From assembly GCA_006212115.1 (NCBI GenBank), contig PDUK01000030.1:1-32212 (forward strand): a stretch of DNA of 32,212 nucleotides. The letters are read 5' to 3'. The stretch is from Thalassolituus sp. (GTDB lineage Bacteria > Pseudomonadota > Gammaproteobacteria > Pseudomonadales > Oceanobacteraceae). A program made the translations under genes and the position numbers. Below, piece by piece: positions 15,206-24,067 of the stretch; the first letter of the stretch is position 1, and the number at the start of each line of letters is the position of its first letter. The notes under the pieces are model-generated. The model ran no database searches. It was not told the DNA's origin and saw only the letters and a program-made list of their open reading frames with translations.

Positions 15206-16302
15206 GTCAACGCTATGTCATTCGCCCTACCACAGAAGCGGATGCATCAGGGCTGAGTGAACTGCTCTCAGATACGCCACAGGAAGGGAGTATTCAACTC
15301 AACTTCGAGCGCGAGCCTAATTATTTCTTTGCTACCGACGTGGGCACCACCACCCGCGACCTGTGGGTGATGGAAGACACCGAGAATGGAAAAATAGCCG
15401 GTGCATTCAGTATGGGTTTCCGCGACGTATTCGAAAACGGACAGCGGAAATCCTTGCGTTACGGCAGCGACCTGCGCATTCACAAGGACTACCAGGGCGG
15501 CCGGACTCTGTTGCGCTTTTTTAAAGCCGTTGCCGGAATCATTGATCAGGATTACTACCAGACCGTTATCCTTGAAGAAAACAAAGCATCACTGGATACC
15601 GTGGGTGGCAATCGCCTGAAGCTGCAACCTAAGTACAATCCTTTCCGTCGCCATCGCACCAACATGATCGAGTTGCGCCGACGGGAGAAGCACACCATTG
15701 GTTGTCATATTCGACGGGCTACCCCGTCTGATGTGCCTATGATGCAAACCTTCTTTGATCAGAACGCACCGCAAAAACAGTTTTATCCTTGCTACGACTT
15801 CAGCCGCGTAGGAACAGACAACAGCTATTATCGCGATATTCGTCTGGAGGATTTTCTGCTGGCGTTCGAAGGCGACGAATTGGTTGGTATGACGGGGTTC
15901 TGGGATCAGAAAAACTTTAAGCAGACACGCATTGCCGGATACTCAACAGCCATTCAATACGCCCGTCCGCTGTATAACCTCTACACTAAAATATTCGGCG
16001 GTCTGTCCCTACCGGCAGCCGGCTCGTTAACCAGTTATATTTATCTTCACTGCAACGTTTTTAAAGATAACCGCAGTGATGTGTTTGCAGATCTACTGGC
16101 CTTTGCCCGCAAAGAACTTCGCTCGTCACAGTACGACGCACTCGTGGTCGGATTTGATGCAGAAGATCCATTGCACAAAGTGACCGACAAATACAAAAAA
16201 GAAGAATTATTCAGCCTTCATTTTCTGTCAGGATATGGCGACGATCCATCTCCGAACCTTAATCCGGAAAGGCTGATGTACCTGGAAACTGCGCGCCTTT
16301 GA
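15202..16302 (+). CDS. Two-domain GNAT acetyltransferase-like protein
   Basis: The protein has 366 residues and a strong GGAGG ribosome binding site inside the end of the GH3 gene. It holds two tandem GNAT-like halves. The first starts YVIRPTTEADASGLSELL, with a central strand and loop SLRYGSDLRIHKDYQGGRTLLRFF that resembles an acyl-CoA site. The second starts GCHIRRATPSDVPMMQTFF and has DFLLAFEGDELVGMTGFWD. The second half lacks an obvious R/QxxGxG/A loop and may be structural. Translational coupling to the GH3 synthetase suggests that they act on the same intermediate, for example acylating the amine or releasing the product. A 64-base gap precedes the pump genes. Confidence 0.8.
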   Translation: MSQRYVIRPTTEADASGLSELLSDTPQEGSIQLNFEREPNYFFATDVGTTTRDLWVMEDTENGKIAGAFSMGFRDVFENGQRKSLRYGSDLRIHKDYQGGRTLLRFFKAVAGIIDQDYYQTVILEENKASLDTVGGNRLKLQPKYNPFRRHRTNMIELRRREKHTIGCHIRRATPSDVPMMQTFFDQNAPQKQFYPCYDFSRVGTDNSYYRDIRLEDFLLAFEGDELVGMTGFWDQKNFKQTRIAGYSTAIQYARPLYNLYTKIFGGLSLPAAGSLTSYIYLHCNVFKDNRSDVFADLLAFARKELRSSQYDALVVGFDAEDPLHKVTDKYKKEELFSLHFLSGYGDDPSPNLNPERLMYLETARL

Positions 16303-16366
16303 GGGCCGGTGATCTCGCCACTGCCGATCCCGTTCTCAAAGCTCGCCTACGAATACAGAGAGCAGT

Positions 16367-17503
16367 ATGAAGCAGCTTAAATTTTTCCTTATCGGCCTGG
16401 TGATTATCGGTGCAGGTGGGTATGCCGGCTATGTTATGTACCAGAATGCTCCGGAGCCCGAGACGCAAGAGGTCACCGTTGCCATCCCTCAGGTACCGTT
16501 TCAGGAAGTGAAAATTGCCACTCAATCTATTCCTATCTTCAGTCGCGGCCGGGTTTCAGCCTCTCGTGTACACAAAATTGCCAGTCAGGTTTCCGGACTG
16601 GTCACAAATATCGCGCCTGAGTTGAAAAAAGGGGAAATTGTCGGTGCTGGCCAGCAACTGGTTCAGATCGATGAGCAACCACTGATTCTCGATATTGCGC
16701 AGAAAAAAGCGCAGGTTACTCAAACCCGCCTGCGTCTGGAAGAAACCGAAGCAAATGCGCGTGTTGCTCGCCGTCAGGTCGGTCGTAATGCATCTGAGTA
16801 TGCCCGATTTGTACCACAGCTGGCGTACGCCAACTCGCAGGTAAAAGCCGCCGAGGCCGCCCTTGAGTATGCCTACGACCAACTGGAAAACACGAAAATA
16901 TCTTCGCCTATCGAAGGCAAAGTGGTGGATGTCTACATCAACGAGGGCGACCTGGTTCAGACGGGCTCCCCTATTGCCGTTCTATATGGCATGGATCAGG
17001 CTGAAGTGCGCCTGCCATTAAATGATGCTGAAGTCGCTATCATTGGTGTCGAAGAAAACGCCAACAATACCGACGGTCCATCTTTTATGCCTAAAGTCAT
17101 GCTACGCGATTACGAAAGCGGAGACGAATGGCAGGGATACATTGTCCGTACTGACGGTGAGCGCAGTGCAAACCAACTGCTGTATATCGTGGCGCAGATA
17201 AATGGCGAGGAGATGTACAGCAATACGGGACGCTATCTCGTTCCGGGTAGCTTCCTTGAGGCGGAAGTACGTGGGCAGGAAATCGAAAGTCTACGTATTT
17301 TACCGCGCGAAGTGATCCTCTCTGGCGACGCCATCTGGATGATTAATGCCGACAATACTATTCAACGCCAGTTAGTGAACATTCGCTATCGCGGTAAAGA
17401 TTACGCCTACATTGATACGGCCTTACCGCCTGGCACGCGCGTTGTCGCTGGTAATTTCAATCGTCTTGTTGAAGGCATGACTGTCGAACCGATACGTCAG
17501 TAA
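16367..17503 (+). CDS. RND efflux periplasmic adaptor (membrane fusion protein)
   Basis: The protein has 378 residues: an N-terminal membrane anchor (about 4-26), a lipoyl/barrel-sandwich half (SRGRVSASRVHKIASQVSG, then GEIVGAGQQLVQIDEQPLI), an unusually short alpha hairpin (about 105-170), the returning half-lipoyl motif (KISSPIEGKVVDVYINEGDLV), a beta-barrel and a membrane-proximal domain ending at VAGNFNRLVEGMTVEPI. No lipobox is visible. It bridges the RND pump to an outer-membrane channel; none is encoded in the cassette, so a TolC-like protein elsewhere would be needed. The pump gene starts 18 bases after its stop. Confidence 0.92.
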   Translation: MKQLKFFLIGLVIIGAGGYAGYVMYQNAPEPETQEVTVAIPQVPFQEVKIATQSIPIFSRGRVSASRVHKIASQVSGLVTNIAPELKKGEIVGAGQQLVQIDEQPLILDIAQKKAQVTQTRLRLEETEANARVARRQVGRNASEYARFVPQLAYANSQVKAAEAALEYAYDQLENTKISSPIEGKVVDVYINEGDLVQTGSPIAVLYGMDQAEVRLPLNDAEVAIIGVEENANNTDGPSFMPKVMLRDYESGDEWQGYIVRTDGERSANQLLYIVAQINGEEMYSNTGRYLVPGSFLEAEVRGQEIESLRILPREVILSGDAIWMINADNTIQRQLVNIRYRGKDYAYIDTALPPGTRVVAGNFNRLVEGMTVEPIRQ

Positions 17504-17521
17504 TAAACCACCGGAGACGCC

Positions 17522-20500
17522 ATGAAACAGATAATCCAGTGGTTTGCCGAAAACACGGTTGCCGCCAACCTGCTTATGTTTTGTCTTATTGCGCTAGGCT
17601 TAATGGCCGTGCCTGAGACACGAAAAGAGCTGATTCCCAATGTAACCCTTGACCGCCTGAGCATTCAGACACAACTGCCGGGTGGTAATGTCGAAACGAT
17701 AGAAAACAGCGTATGTAAGGCCATCGAAAACCGTATTTACGATATTCAGGGCACACAGAATCTGACCTCGTTTGCCTACGATGGCTTGTGCAGCATGACG
17801 GTCGATATCGCTGACGGCTACGAAACCGATAAAATCTCTGACGAAATATCCCGTCGCATAAACGAAGAGGGGCTCCTTCCGGAAGACGCAGAAGATCCAA
17901 CGTTACAGGAACTGTCTGTAAAAAACCGGGTAGCCAAGCTGATTATTTACGGTAACACCAGCTACGCTGCGCTCGCGGAAACCTCTCGTGAAATACGCAA
18001 TGACCTGATGGACATGCCGGACATCAGTGTGATCGAACTTCAGGATATGTCGAAGTCTGAAATCCGTATTGAGGTGCCTGCTCACAATCTTGAAAAATAT
18101 GACCTCACGTTTGATGACATCACTGGCATGATTCGCCAACAGACCGGTTTTTTACCGGGCGGTGTACTGGAAACCCGTGACGGTGACATCCTGATTACCA
18201 GCGATGCCTACAAAGACTCGGCAGAAGCCTACCGTAATATCGTTATTTATTCAGACGCCACAGGTGCTGAAATTCTACTGCGCGACCTGGCCATTATTAC
18301 TGACACCCGTTACGTCAGTGAGACCAACGCCACCTTTGATGGAACCCCGTCCGCGTCGATTGATATCTACCGGGTCGGAGATCAGAGCATTATGGACATC
18401 GCCGATGACCTGCATGCTTATGTAGATACGCTGCGCTTGCCAGAAAGTATTCAGACGCATATCTGGCAGGACGAATCGAAGCACCTTCGTGAACGTATCA
18501 GCATGCTGCTGGAGAATGCTCTTGCCGGTCTGGTGCTGCTGTTTATCACTCTACTGTTGTTCTTAAATGGCCGACTGTCGTTCTGGGTCAGTATGGGCAT
18601 TCCGGTTTCGTTCTTCGGCGCCTTATTTGCGATGCCCATGTACGACGTGTCCATCAATGCGGTCTCGCTGTTCGGTTTTATTCTTGTATTAGGTATCGTC
18701 GTCGATGACGCCGTTGTTGTCGCAGAAGCCATTCATAACCGCAACGAAAAAGGTATCTACGGTACCGAAGCTGCATTACAAGGCGCGTTTGAGGTCTACA
18801 AACCTATTCTGTTTGCTGTTGTGACCACCATTATTGCCTTTATCCCACTGCTCGGTTTGCCGGGGCCAGAAGGTAAAATGATGCAGGCAATTCCGATTGT
18901 GGTGATTGCGACTCTGATTTTCTCCGTCATCGAATCCTTCCTGATACTGCCCGCTCACCTGTCACACGCACAGAAGGTCAACGTTAAGAAAGAACCGTCG
19001 GCGCTGGCAAAAGTACAAGCCAAGTTCGACGGTGCACTACAAGCCTTCATGCGTCGTGTTTATCTGCCGTCGTTGCGCGGTGCATTGCAGGCTAAAGGCA
19101 TCATTATTCTGGTGTTTACCATTACGTTTACCCTGATGCTGGTGATGATGCTGACGGGCTGGATCAAGTCGTCACTGTTTACGCCGGTCGAAGCCGATTC
19201 CGTAGTGGCTCGACTGGTCTTGCCGGAAGGCTCCCCACGAGAAAAAACCGAGGCCGCCGTCGCGCGCCTTACTAATGCTGCAGAATTGCTGAAACACCGC
19301 TACGAGATGGAGGGGGTTAATACCATTGACCACATCTATGCGGTCATTGGACCAAACGAATCCAAGAGCAATATGAAGAGTAGCCAGGACCGCGATCACC
19401 TGGCCAATATCACGCTGGAGCTTGTATCCGATCGGGATAACCGCATCAGTGGCAGAGAAATCATTTCAAGCTGGCGTAATATCGCTGGGGACATTCCGGG
19501 TATCAGCCAGTTGAGCTTCAGTGCCAGCCTTAACCCTGCCCGTCCGGATATTCAGATTGAACTGTCGGCCAACGATCAGGAAGACCTGAAAGAAGCCGCC
19601 GACGAGTTGATGAACACCCTGAAAGGCTTCGCAGGTGCGTATGATGTTCGCCACACGCAGGAAAATACCAAGCAGCAGGCTGACATTATTCTGCGCGACA
19701 ATGCCGGCTCACTGGGCCTGACTCAGCAGGTCGTCATTGCTCAGATTAATCAGGCGTTCCAAGGTAAGGTCGTGCAGAACGTCCAGACACGGGACGATGA
19801 AATCGAAGTTTGGTTGGGTTTACCAGATGACGAACGCGATTCCTCCTGGCACCTCGAAAACATGCACATTAAATACGCGCCAAGTAAATATGTGCCGCTG
19901 TCTGCCATTGCCGATATCGTCTATCAGGACGCGCCGACGCACATAAAACGCAACAACCGTAAGCGGGTTGTCACGGTCACTGCATTTATTGATACCAGTC
20001 GCAACTCAGTGATGCAGATCCAGAAAGTGATTGAGAGTGACGTGCTACCCAATCTGATCCGTCAGTATCCGGGAATGGACTGGGCTCGCGGCGGTCAGCA
20101 ACGGGATCTCGGCGAATTCATGAGCACCCTGCTGAATTATTACCTTGTTGCTGTGCTGGGTATGTACCTTCTGCTGGCTGTTCTGTTTAAGTCCTACGTT
20201 CAGCCTTTGATTATCGTCTATGCCATTCCTTTCGGCATCATGGGCGCAGTGATCGGCCACGTTATGTTTGGCGAGGTAATCAGCTCCTGGTCATACATTG
20301 GCATGGTCGCCGTGAGCGGCGTTGTGGTGAACGATAACCTAGTATTAATGGATTACATTAATAATCGACGGGAAGAAGGTGCCAGTACTTACGACGCTGT
20401 TATTGAAGCCGGTGTGGCGCGTTTCCGTCCGATTCTTCTGACCTCTCTGACGACCTTTGTGGGCCTTGTTCCCTTGCTGATGGAAACAAGCCTGCAGGCT

Positions 20501-20782
20501 CAGTTCCTTATTCCTATGGCTATTTCCCTCGCCTTCGGTGTCTTGTTTGCGACCCTGATCAGTCTGCTACTGGTACCTTGTACCTATCTGTTTATGGATG
20601 ATGCAATGCAGGCTACGAGGAATATGTTCAGCAGCGGTGAAGAAGATGTCACGGTTGAAGAAGCCTACGAAAATGGCTACAAAACAGGTAACTCGAATGC
20701 CCGTGAGAGCAATCCATATAGCTCTGAATTGCTTGCCGCGAGTTGGGATGCGGGTTATCAGGATGGTCAGGAAGATCGCTGA
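17522..20782 (+). CDS. RND inner-membrane transporter with RMF-like C-terminal tail
   Basis: The protein has 1086 residues and is preceded by GGAG. It has the complete RND layout: TM1 (about 12-31), a large periplasmic porter loop, TM2-6 with GIVVDDAVVVAE (about 390-401, the proton-relay Asp pair on TM4), a second loop, and TM8-12 with GVVVNDNLVLMDYINNRREEG. This is the HAE1-like multidrug/small-molecule type, not the heavy-metal type. After TM12 the cytoplasmic tail continues about 55 residues. Residues 1046-1086 carry AYENGYKTG, NPY, SWDAGY and DR, matching ribosome modulation factor with the same spacing except for one residue. I know of no RND pump described with such a domain. The cassette context suggests that it exports the GH3 product. 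Confidence 0.93.
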   Translation: MKQIIQWFAENTVAANLLMFCLIALGLMAVPETRKELIPNVTLDRLSIQTQLPGGNVETIENSVCKAIENRIYDIQGTQNLTSFAYDGLCSMTVDIADGYETDKISDEISRRINEEGLLPEDAEDPTLQELSVKNRVAKLIIYGNTSYAALAETSREIRNDLMDMPDISVIELQDMSKSEIRIEVPAHNLEKYDLTFDDITGMIRQQTGFLPGGVLETRDGDILITSDAYKDSAEAYRNIVIYSDATGAEILLRDLAIITDTRYVSETNATFDGTPSASIDIYRVGDQSIMDIADDLHAYVDTLRLPESIQTHIWQDESKHLRERISMLLENALAGLVLLFITLLLFLNGRLSFWVSMGIPVSFFGALFAMPMYDVSINAVSLFGFILVLGIVVDDAVVVAEAIHNRNEKGIYGTEAALQGAFEVYKPILFAVVTTIIAFIPLLGLPGPEGKMMQAIPIVVIATLIFSVIESFLILPAHLSHAQKVNVKKEPSALAKVQAKFDGALQAFMRRVYLPSLRGALQAKGIIILVFTITFTLMLVMMLTGWIKSSLFTPVEADSVVARLVLPEGSPREKTEAAVARLTNAAELLKHRYEMEGVNTIDHIYAVIGPNESKSNMKSSQDRDHLANITLELVSDRDNRISGREIISSWRNIAGDIPGISQLSFSASLNPARPDIQIELSANDQEDLKEAADELMNTLKGFAGAYDVRHTQENTKQQADIILRDNAGSLGLTQQVVIAQINQAFQGKVVQNVQTRDDEIEVWLGLPDDERDSSWHLENMHIKYAPSKYVPLSAIADIVYQDAPTHIKRNNRKRVVTVTAFIDTSRNSVMQIQKVIESDVLPNLIRQYPGMDWARGGQQRDLGEFMSTLLNYYLVAVLGMYLLLAVLFKSYVQPLIIVYAIPFGIMGAVIGHVMFGEVISSWSYIGMVAVSGVVVNDNLVLMDYINNRREEGASTYDAVIEAGVARFRPILLTSLTTFVGLVPLLMETSLQAQFLIPMAISLAFGVLFATLISLLLVPCTYLFMDDAMQATRNMFSSGEEDVTVEEAYENGYKTGNSNARESNPYSSELLAASWDAGYQDGQEDR

Positions 20783-20823
20783 GCCAGTAGTGACAGATCC
20801 GTTAGCGAAACAGCCAGTAGTGA
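20782..20823 (+). repeat. Short direct repeat just after the RND stop
   Basis: AGCCAGTAGTGA occurs at 20782-20793 and 20812-20823. The frame of the pump remains open for 28 codons after its TGA, and both repeats read Ala-Ser-Ser in that frame, so this may be a former coding end cut short by the TGA. Confidence 0.4.
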
Positions 20824-20884
20824 AAGAATCTGGCCGGTCGATTATTCAGGGTTGTTAAGCTGTTCTTAATAAACCGGCTAGAAC

Positions 20885-20915
20885 AAAAAAAGCCTCCCTA
20901 CATGGAGGCTTTTTT
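20885..20915. terminator. Bidirectional Rho-independent terminator
   Basis: AAAAAAGCCTCC and GGAGGCTTTTTT pair perfectly around CTACAT, with an A-run before and a T-run after. It sits between the convergent ends of the RND gene and the CapA-like gene and serves both strands. Confidence 0.92.
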
Positions 20916-20947
20916 ATTTGTTCAATCAAACTGTCGGTGCAGCGACC

Positions 20948-22645
20948 TTACTTTGAGAAATAAGGCAGGTCATCGATAAGATCAATCTGCCACGCTGTCT
21001 TAGCCTCGTCTGGGAAGCACTCAATTAATTGCCACTGCACTTCGCCAATCGCATATTGATCAGGGTTCGACTTCAGGCGGCCGATAGTGACCTTAGCAAT
21101 CATACCGTAGCCGTAGTGCATCAACCCCATCGCGTTACGCTTACTCAAGCCAAAGCAGAACCCACCCAGAGAGTAACCTGCAACAGCGTTTACACCGTCC
21201 TGCTCAATCAGAGTCAGAGGCTGAGGGGTATGACTGTGGTGACCGATGACGCCATCAAATTGCTGCAACCACTGTTGCATCATGTTCACACCCCAGGTGC
21301 GCGGGAAGCATTCCATTTCATAGCCCCAATGCGGCATCAACATATTGAAGCTGCCGTCACGACGATGCTGCTCAGGGCGCTCATCCAGCCAGTTCAGCAC
21401 GCCCTTATCATCGCGGTTACTCCATTGTGTTCCGCCAATAATCCGCAGCGCAGGATGCACATCAGCGTAAGGAGCGTCTTTTAAGCCAAAGGTACGGAAT
21501 CCTTTGTTATGAAGCAGCTCTGCCGACTTTAGGCACTCGTCCGCACCAAAATCAGCAGCATGATTATTCGCCAGTGATAACCAGGTTTTATCAGCAGGAA
21601 AAATAGTGGCCAACTGATCCATGATCGCATGATCGTGCTTTTGATCCGGGCCCTTTTTAGGCTTGTCCGTCACCACACCTTCCATGTTCAGAACGATCGA
21701 GTCACAGCCTTCAAAGAAGGCTTTTACACCGTCAGAGGCCGTCAGCTCGCGGCCAAACATCATCATAACGTCACCGCCAAAACCAACCGTCAGCTCAGGG
21801 GTAATGTCATTCGCCACCAGCGTTTTACTGGCAGGATAATTCACAGCCTGTGGATTAGCGGTCGATGGACCCTTGAGGTTACGCCACAACAATGACAATG
21901 CATCTGGCGCGCATGGATACGGATCACGCCAGCGACGTTTTTCACCTCGCCCACCCACATGGAAAGCCTCACCAAAGATTTCATCCAGCTCTTGCTGGCG
22001 CTTATCCCAACTAAGCCCCTGGAAGCGAGTCATGGCCATCGCAAGACGCCAGGTGAGGAAGTACAACGGAAAATACAAACAGTAAGCGGCGATCATCCAG
22101 CTATAACTGGCCGACCAGGTACCCACTTCCGATGCGCTTTGCAGCGTATAAACAGAAATAATTTTACATACGTTTGCCGCGATTAATATTAACCACCATA
22201 CCGGTATCAGCCATTTTTCGGCTTCATGAGCATGGCTGTCTGGCGTAGATCTGCGCCACATGCTCAACATCATCCGCAAGGCGAAAAAAATGCCCAGCGT
22301 AACCTTGGTATAAATAATCAGGGAATTGGCAACGGTCTGGTGTCGCTCTGCATAAATGGCAACAAGATTTCTGGCGGCAAAATACAACCATGCCGTAAAA
22401 AAGAAGGTCAGCGCGACCAGCGTGGCCGAAATCTGGCCAATGCGAAGATAACCATCGGTTTGCAGCATGGCCTGATCATCTGCAGATAGAGCTGTCAGAC
22501 TCGCCACCGGATCGGCGTCGGCAATGGAGAGCAGAGAATAAATACCGTGAGAAAAACCAGCTATTGTCAGCAAGCCAGAGATAACCAACATCGGCAGCAG
22601 TGGTCGATTCACTCGCTGCAGGTCGAAAAACGGATACTGTTTCAT
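20948..22645 (-). CDS. Membrane-anchored CapA-like phosphoesterase-fold protein
   Basis: The protein has 565 residues in two parts. Residues 1-205 hold about five membrane segments (near 15-35, 72-92, 108-128, 145-168 and 182-202) that resemble a DUF4328-like membrane domain. Residues 286-555 form a CapA/PgsA metallophosphoesterase-like domain: GGDVMMM (290-296), LNMEGVV (319-325), ANNHAADFG (359-367), MPHWGYE (437-443) and GHHSHTPQP (468-476). CapA proteins take part in poly-gamma-glutamate synthesis or anchoring, but no pgsB/pgsC partner lies nearby, so that function should not be assumed; related proteins may be cell-envelope phosphoesterases. It lies 64 bases downstream of znuA on the same strand and could be read through from it. 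Confidence 0.82.
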   Translation of the reverse strand: MKQYPFFDLQRVNRPLLPMLVISGLLTIAGFSHGIYSLLSIADADPVASLTALSADDQAMLQTDGYLRIGQISATLVALTFFFTAWLYFAARNLVAIYAERHQTVANSLIIYTKVTLGIFFALRMMLSMWRRSTPDSHAHEAEKWLIPVWWLILIAANVCKIISVYTLQSASEVGTWSASYSWMIAAYCLYFPLYFLTWRLAMAMTRFQGLSWDKRQQELDEIFGEAFHVGGRGEKRRWRDPYPCAPDALSLLWRNLKGPSTANPQAVNYPASKTLVANDITPELTVGFGGDVMMMFGRELTASDGVKAFFEGCDSIVLNMEGVVTDKPKKGPDQKHDHAIMDQLATIFPADKTWLSLANNHAADFGADECLKSAELLHNKGFRTFGLKDAPYADVHPALRIIGGTQWSNRDDKGVLNWLDERPEQHRRDGSFNMLMPHWGYEMECFPRTWGVNMMQQWLQQFDGVIGHHSHTPQPLTLIEQDGVNAVAGYSLGGFCFGLSKRNAMGLMHYGYGMIAKVTIGRLKSNPDQYAIGEVQWQLIECFPDEAKTAWQIDLIDDLPYFSK

Positions 22646-22709
22646 GATTCGGGTCCGTGGTGATTCTTATTATTTAATGTCCCTGATTATTCCGATAAAG
22701 GACGTCAGT

Positions 22710-23555
22710 TCAAGGGGTAAGGCAATTTGCCGCGCGGTCCGCCATCTCTGTAAGGAAGTAAGCGTATCCATCGCGTGACAGGTCTGCATAGGCTCCCTGC
22801 GGGTCAAGCTCGCCATGCTTAACAGGCAAGTCTCCGACAACGGTCACCACCAGCGCAGGTGAGTACTCGGGCTCGCGGAAGACGCAAGCGACTTTACCAG
22901 CGCGAAGTTGTTCGCGCATCAGTTGCACGGTACGCATACCAGGTTTTTGCTCGGGTGTCAGGGTAAATGCCCCCACCTGATTCAATCCGCGCTCAAGAAC
23001 CCAATGATCATAAGCGCGATGAAATACGAAGAAGCCCCGATCCCTAACCGGCTCAAGCACTCGATCGCTGTACTCAACAGCGGCCTCTACGCGTCGCTGA
23101 AAGTCGCTGCTGTCCTTACCAAGGGTGTCAGCCAGAACCTTCTGTGCTGCGAGTGTCGCAGGAACGGACATCCAATAATGAGGATCTTTTATCTTAGCGA
23201 GCTCAGAGAAGGATGAAATATCGATCCACACTTTATCTGGCCAACGACGGGCAAAACCTGACAGGTAAGGTTCAATATGCGGACCGCCCCAGAATATGAT
23301 GTCGGCTTCCTGCAGGTGGTCAATGTCAGACGGTCGCAATGAAAAGTCGTGAGGGCTAACACCATTCTGCAACAGTATGTGCAGGTTCTCACGCTCGACC
23401 ACCGACGCGGCGATCAGTCCCAGCGGGTGCATACTGGCAAGAACCTTCGGAGAATCATCCTCAGCGGTTACGTTCACTGATACGAGAGAAAACAACGCCG
23501 CAGAAAGCGCGGAAATAAGAAAACGACGGAACATAACACTGGCTAAATTTTTCAT
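22710..23555 (-). CDS. znuA: ZnuA: zinc ABC transporter substrate-binding protein
   Basis: The protein has 281 residues from the ATG at 23555; the longer frame to 23657 crosses the divergent zur promoter and is rejected. A signal peptide (about 8-32) follows. Cluster A-I features are present: VLASMHPLGLIAASV with the first zinc His, the GGPHIEPYL segment, FHRAYDHWVLERGL with further His ligands, and a C-terminal FREPEYSPALV block. The His-rich flexible loop normal in ZnuA between the first and second ligands is missing (the sequence goes straight to KIKDPHYWM). It delivers zinc in the periplasm to ZnuBC. It is divergent from zur-znuC-znuB with a Zur-like site between. Confidence 0.92.
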   Translation of the reverse strand: MKNLASVMFRRFLISALSAALFSLVSVNVTAEDDSPKVLASMHPLGLIAASVVERENLHILLQNGVSPHDFSLRPSDIDHLQEADIIFWGGPHIEPYLSGFARRWPDKVWIDISSFSELAKIKDPHYWMSVPATLAAQKVLADTLGKDSSDFQRRVEAAVEYSDRVLEPVRDRGFFVFHRAYDHWVLERGLNQVGAFTLTPEQKPGMRTVQLMREQLRAGKVACVFREPEYSPALVVTVVGDLPVKHGELDPQGAYADLSRDGYAYFLTEMADRAANCLTP

Positions 23556-23567
23556 CTTTCGTAGAAT

Positions 23568-23582
23568 TGCAACATTATAACC
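23568..23582. promoter_or_regulatory. Zur-box-like sequence in the znuA/zur divergent promoter
   Basis: TGCAACATTATAACC matches an approximate Zur core at 10 of 15 positions, with one good half (TATAAC) and one poor half. It lies 12 bases before znuA and 14 before zur, where Zur normally binds to repress both. Confidence 0.45.
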
Positions 23583-23596
23583 TAAGGACTGGTCTG

Positions 23597-24067
23597 ATGC
23601 CCGCACCACAACAACATGACCATCACCGCTGCATATCAACAGCAGTTGAGACGGCACGTAGCCTGTGTGAGCAACGTGGCGTGCGCCTGACTCCCATCCG
23701 TAAGCGTGTGCTCGAGCTGGTATGGCAAAGCCATAAACCAGCGGGTGCCTATGATTTACTGGGGCAGCTTAGTGAAGAAGGCTTCAACTCTGCGCCACCC
23801 ACGGTTTACCGGGCATTAGACTTCCTGCTCGATCTCGGCGTCGTGCACCGCATCAGTAGTCTCAACGCCTTCGTTGGTTGCGACCACCCGGGTCACGAAC
23901 ACGACACGGGCTTTTTCATCTGCACCGAGTGTGGCGATGCGACGGAACTTCCCGCTGCAGGTATCGAGCGACTCCACAACGATCTTCGCAAAACGCTCGG
24001 CCTCAACATCGCGACCAGTAATCACGAGTTAACAGGCCTGTGCGCTAACTGTCAGGCAAGCGCATGA
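23597..24067 (+). CDS. zur: Zur: zinc uptake regulator (Fur family)
   Basis: The protein has 156 residues from 23597, with AAGGA upstream. The start gives an N-terminus with HDHHRC. A winged helix (RGVRLTPIRKRVLELVW ... SAPPTVYRALDFLLDLGVVHRI) precedes the dimerisation domain with the HxH-type site (GCDHPGHEHDTGFF) and the structural-zinc pairs CTECG and CANC. This pattern and the znu context identify Zur over Fur. It represses the zinc-uptake genes when zinc is replete. Its stop overlaps the znuC start by four bases (ATGA), so regulator, ATPase and permease form one transcript. Confidence 0.93.
   Translation: MPAPQQHDHHRCISTAVETARSLCEQRGVRLTPIRKRVLELVWQSHKPAGAYDLLGQLSEEGFNSAPPTVYRALDFLLDLGVVHRISSLNAFVGCDHPGHEHDTGFFICTECGDATELPAAGIERLHNDLRKTLGLNIATSNHELTGLCANCQASA

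Noticed and set aside
20948-22645. Poly-gamma-glutamate capsule locus
   Set aside because: Only a CapA-like domain is present; the synthetase and other capsule genes are absent.
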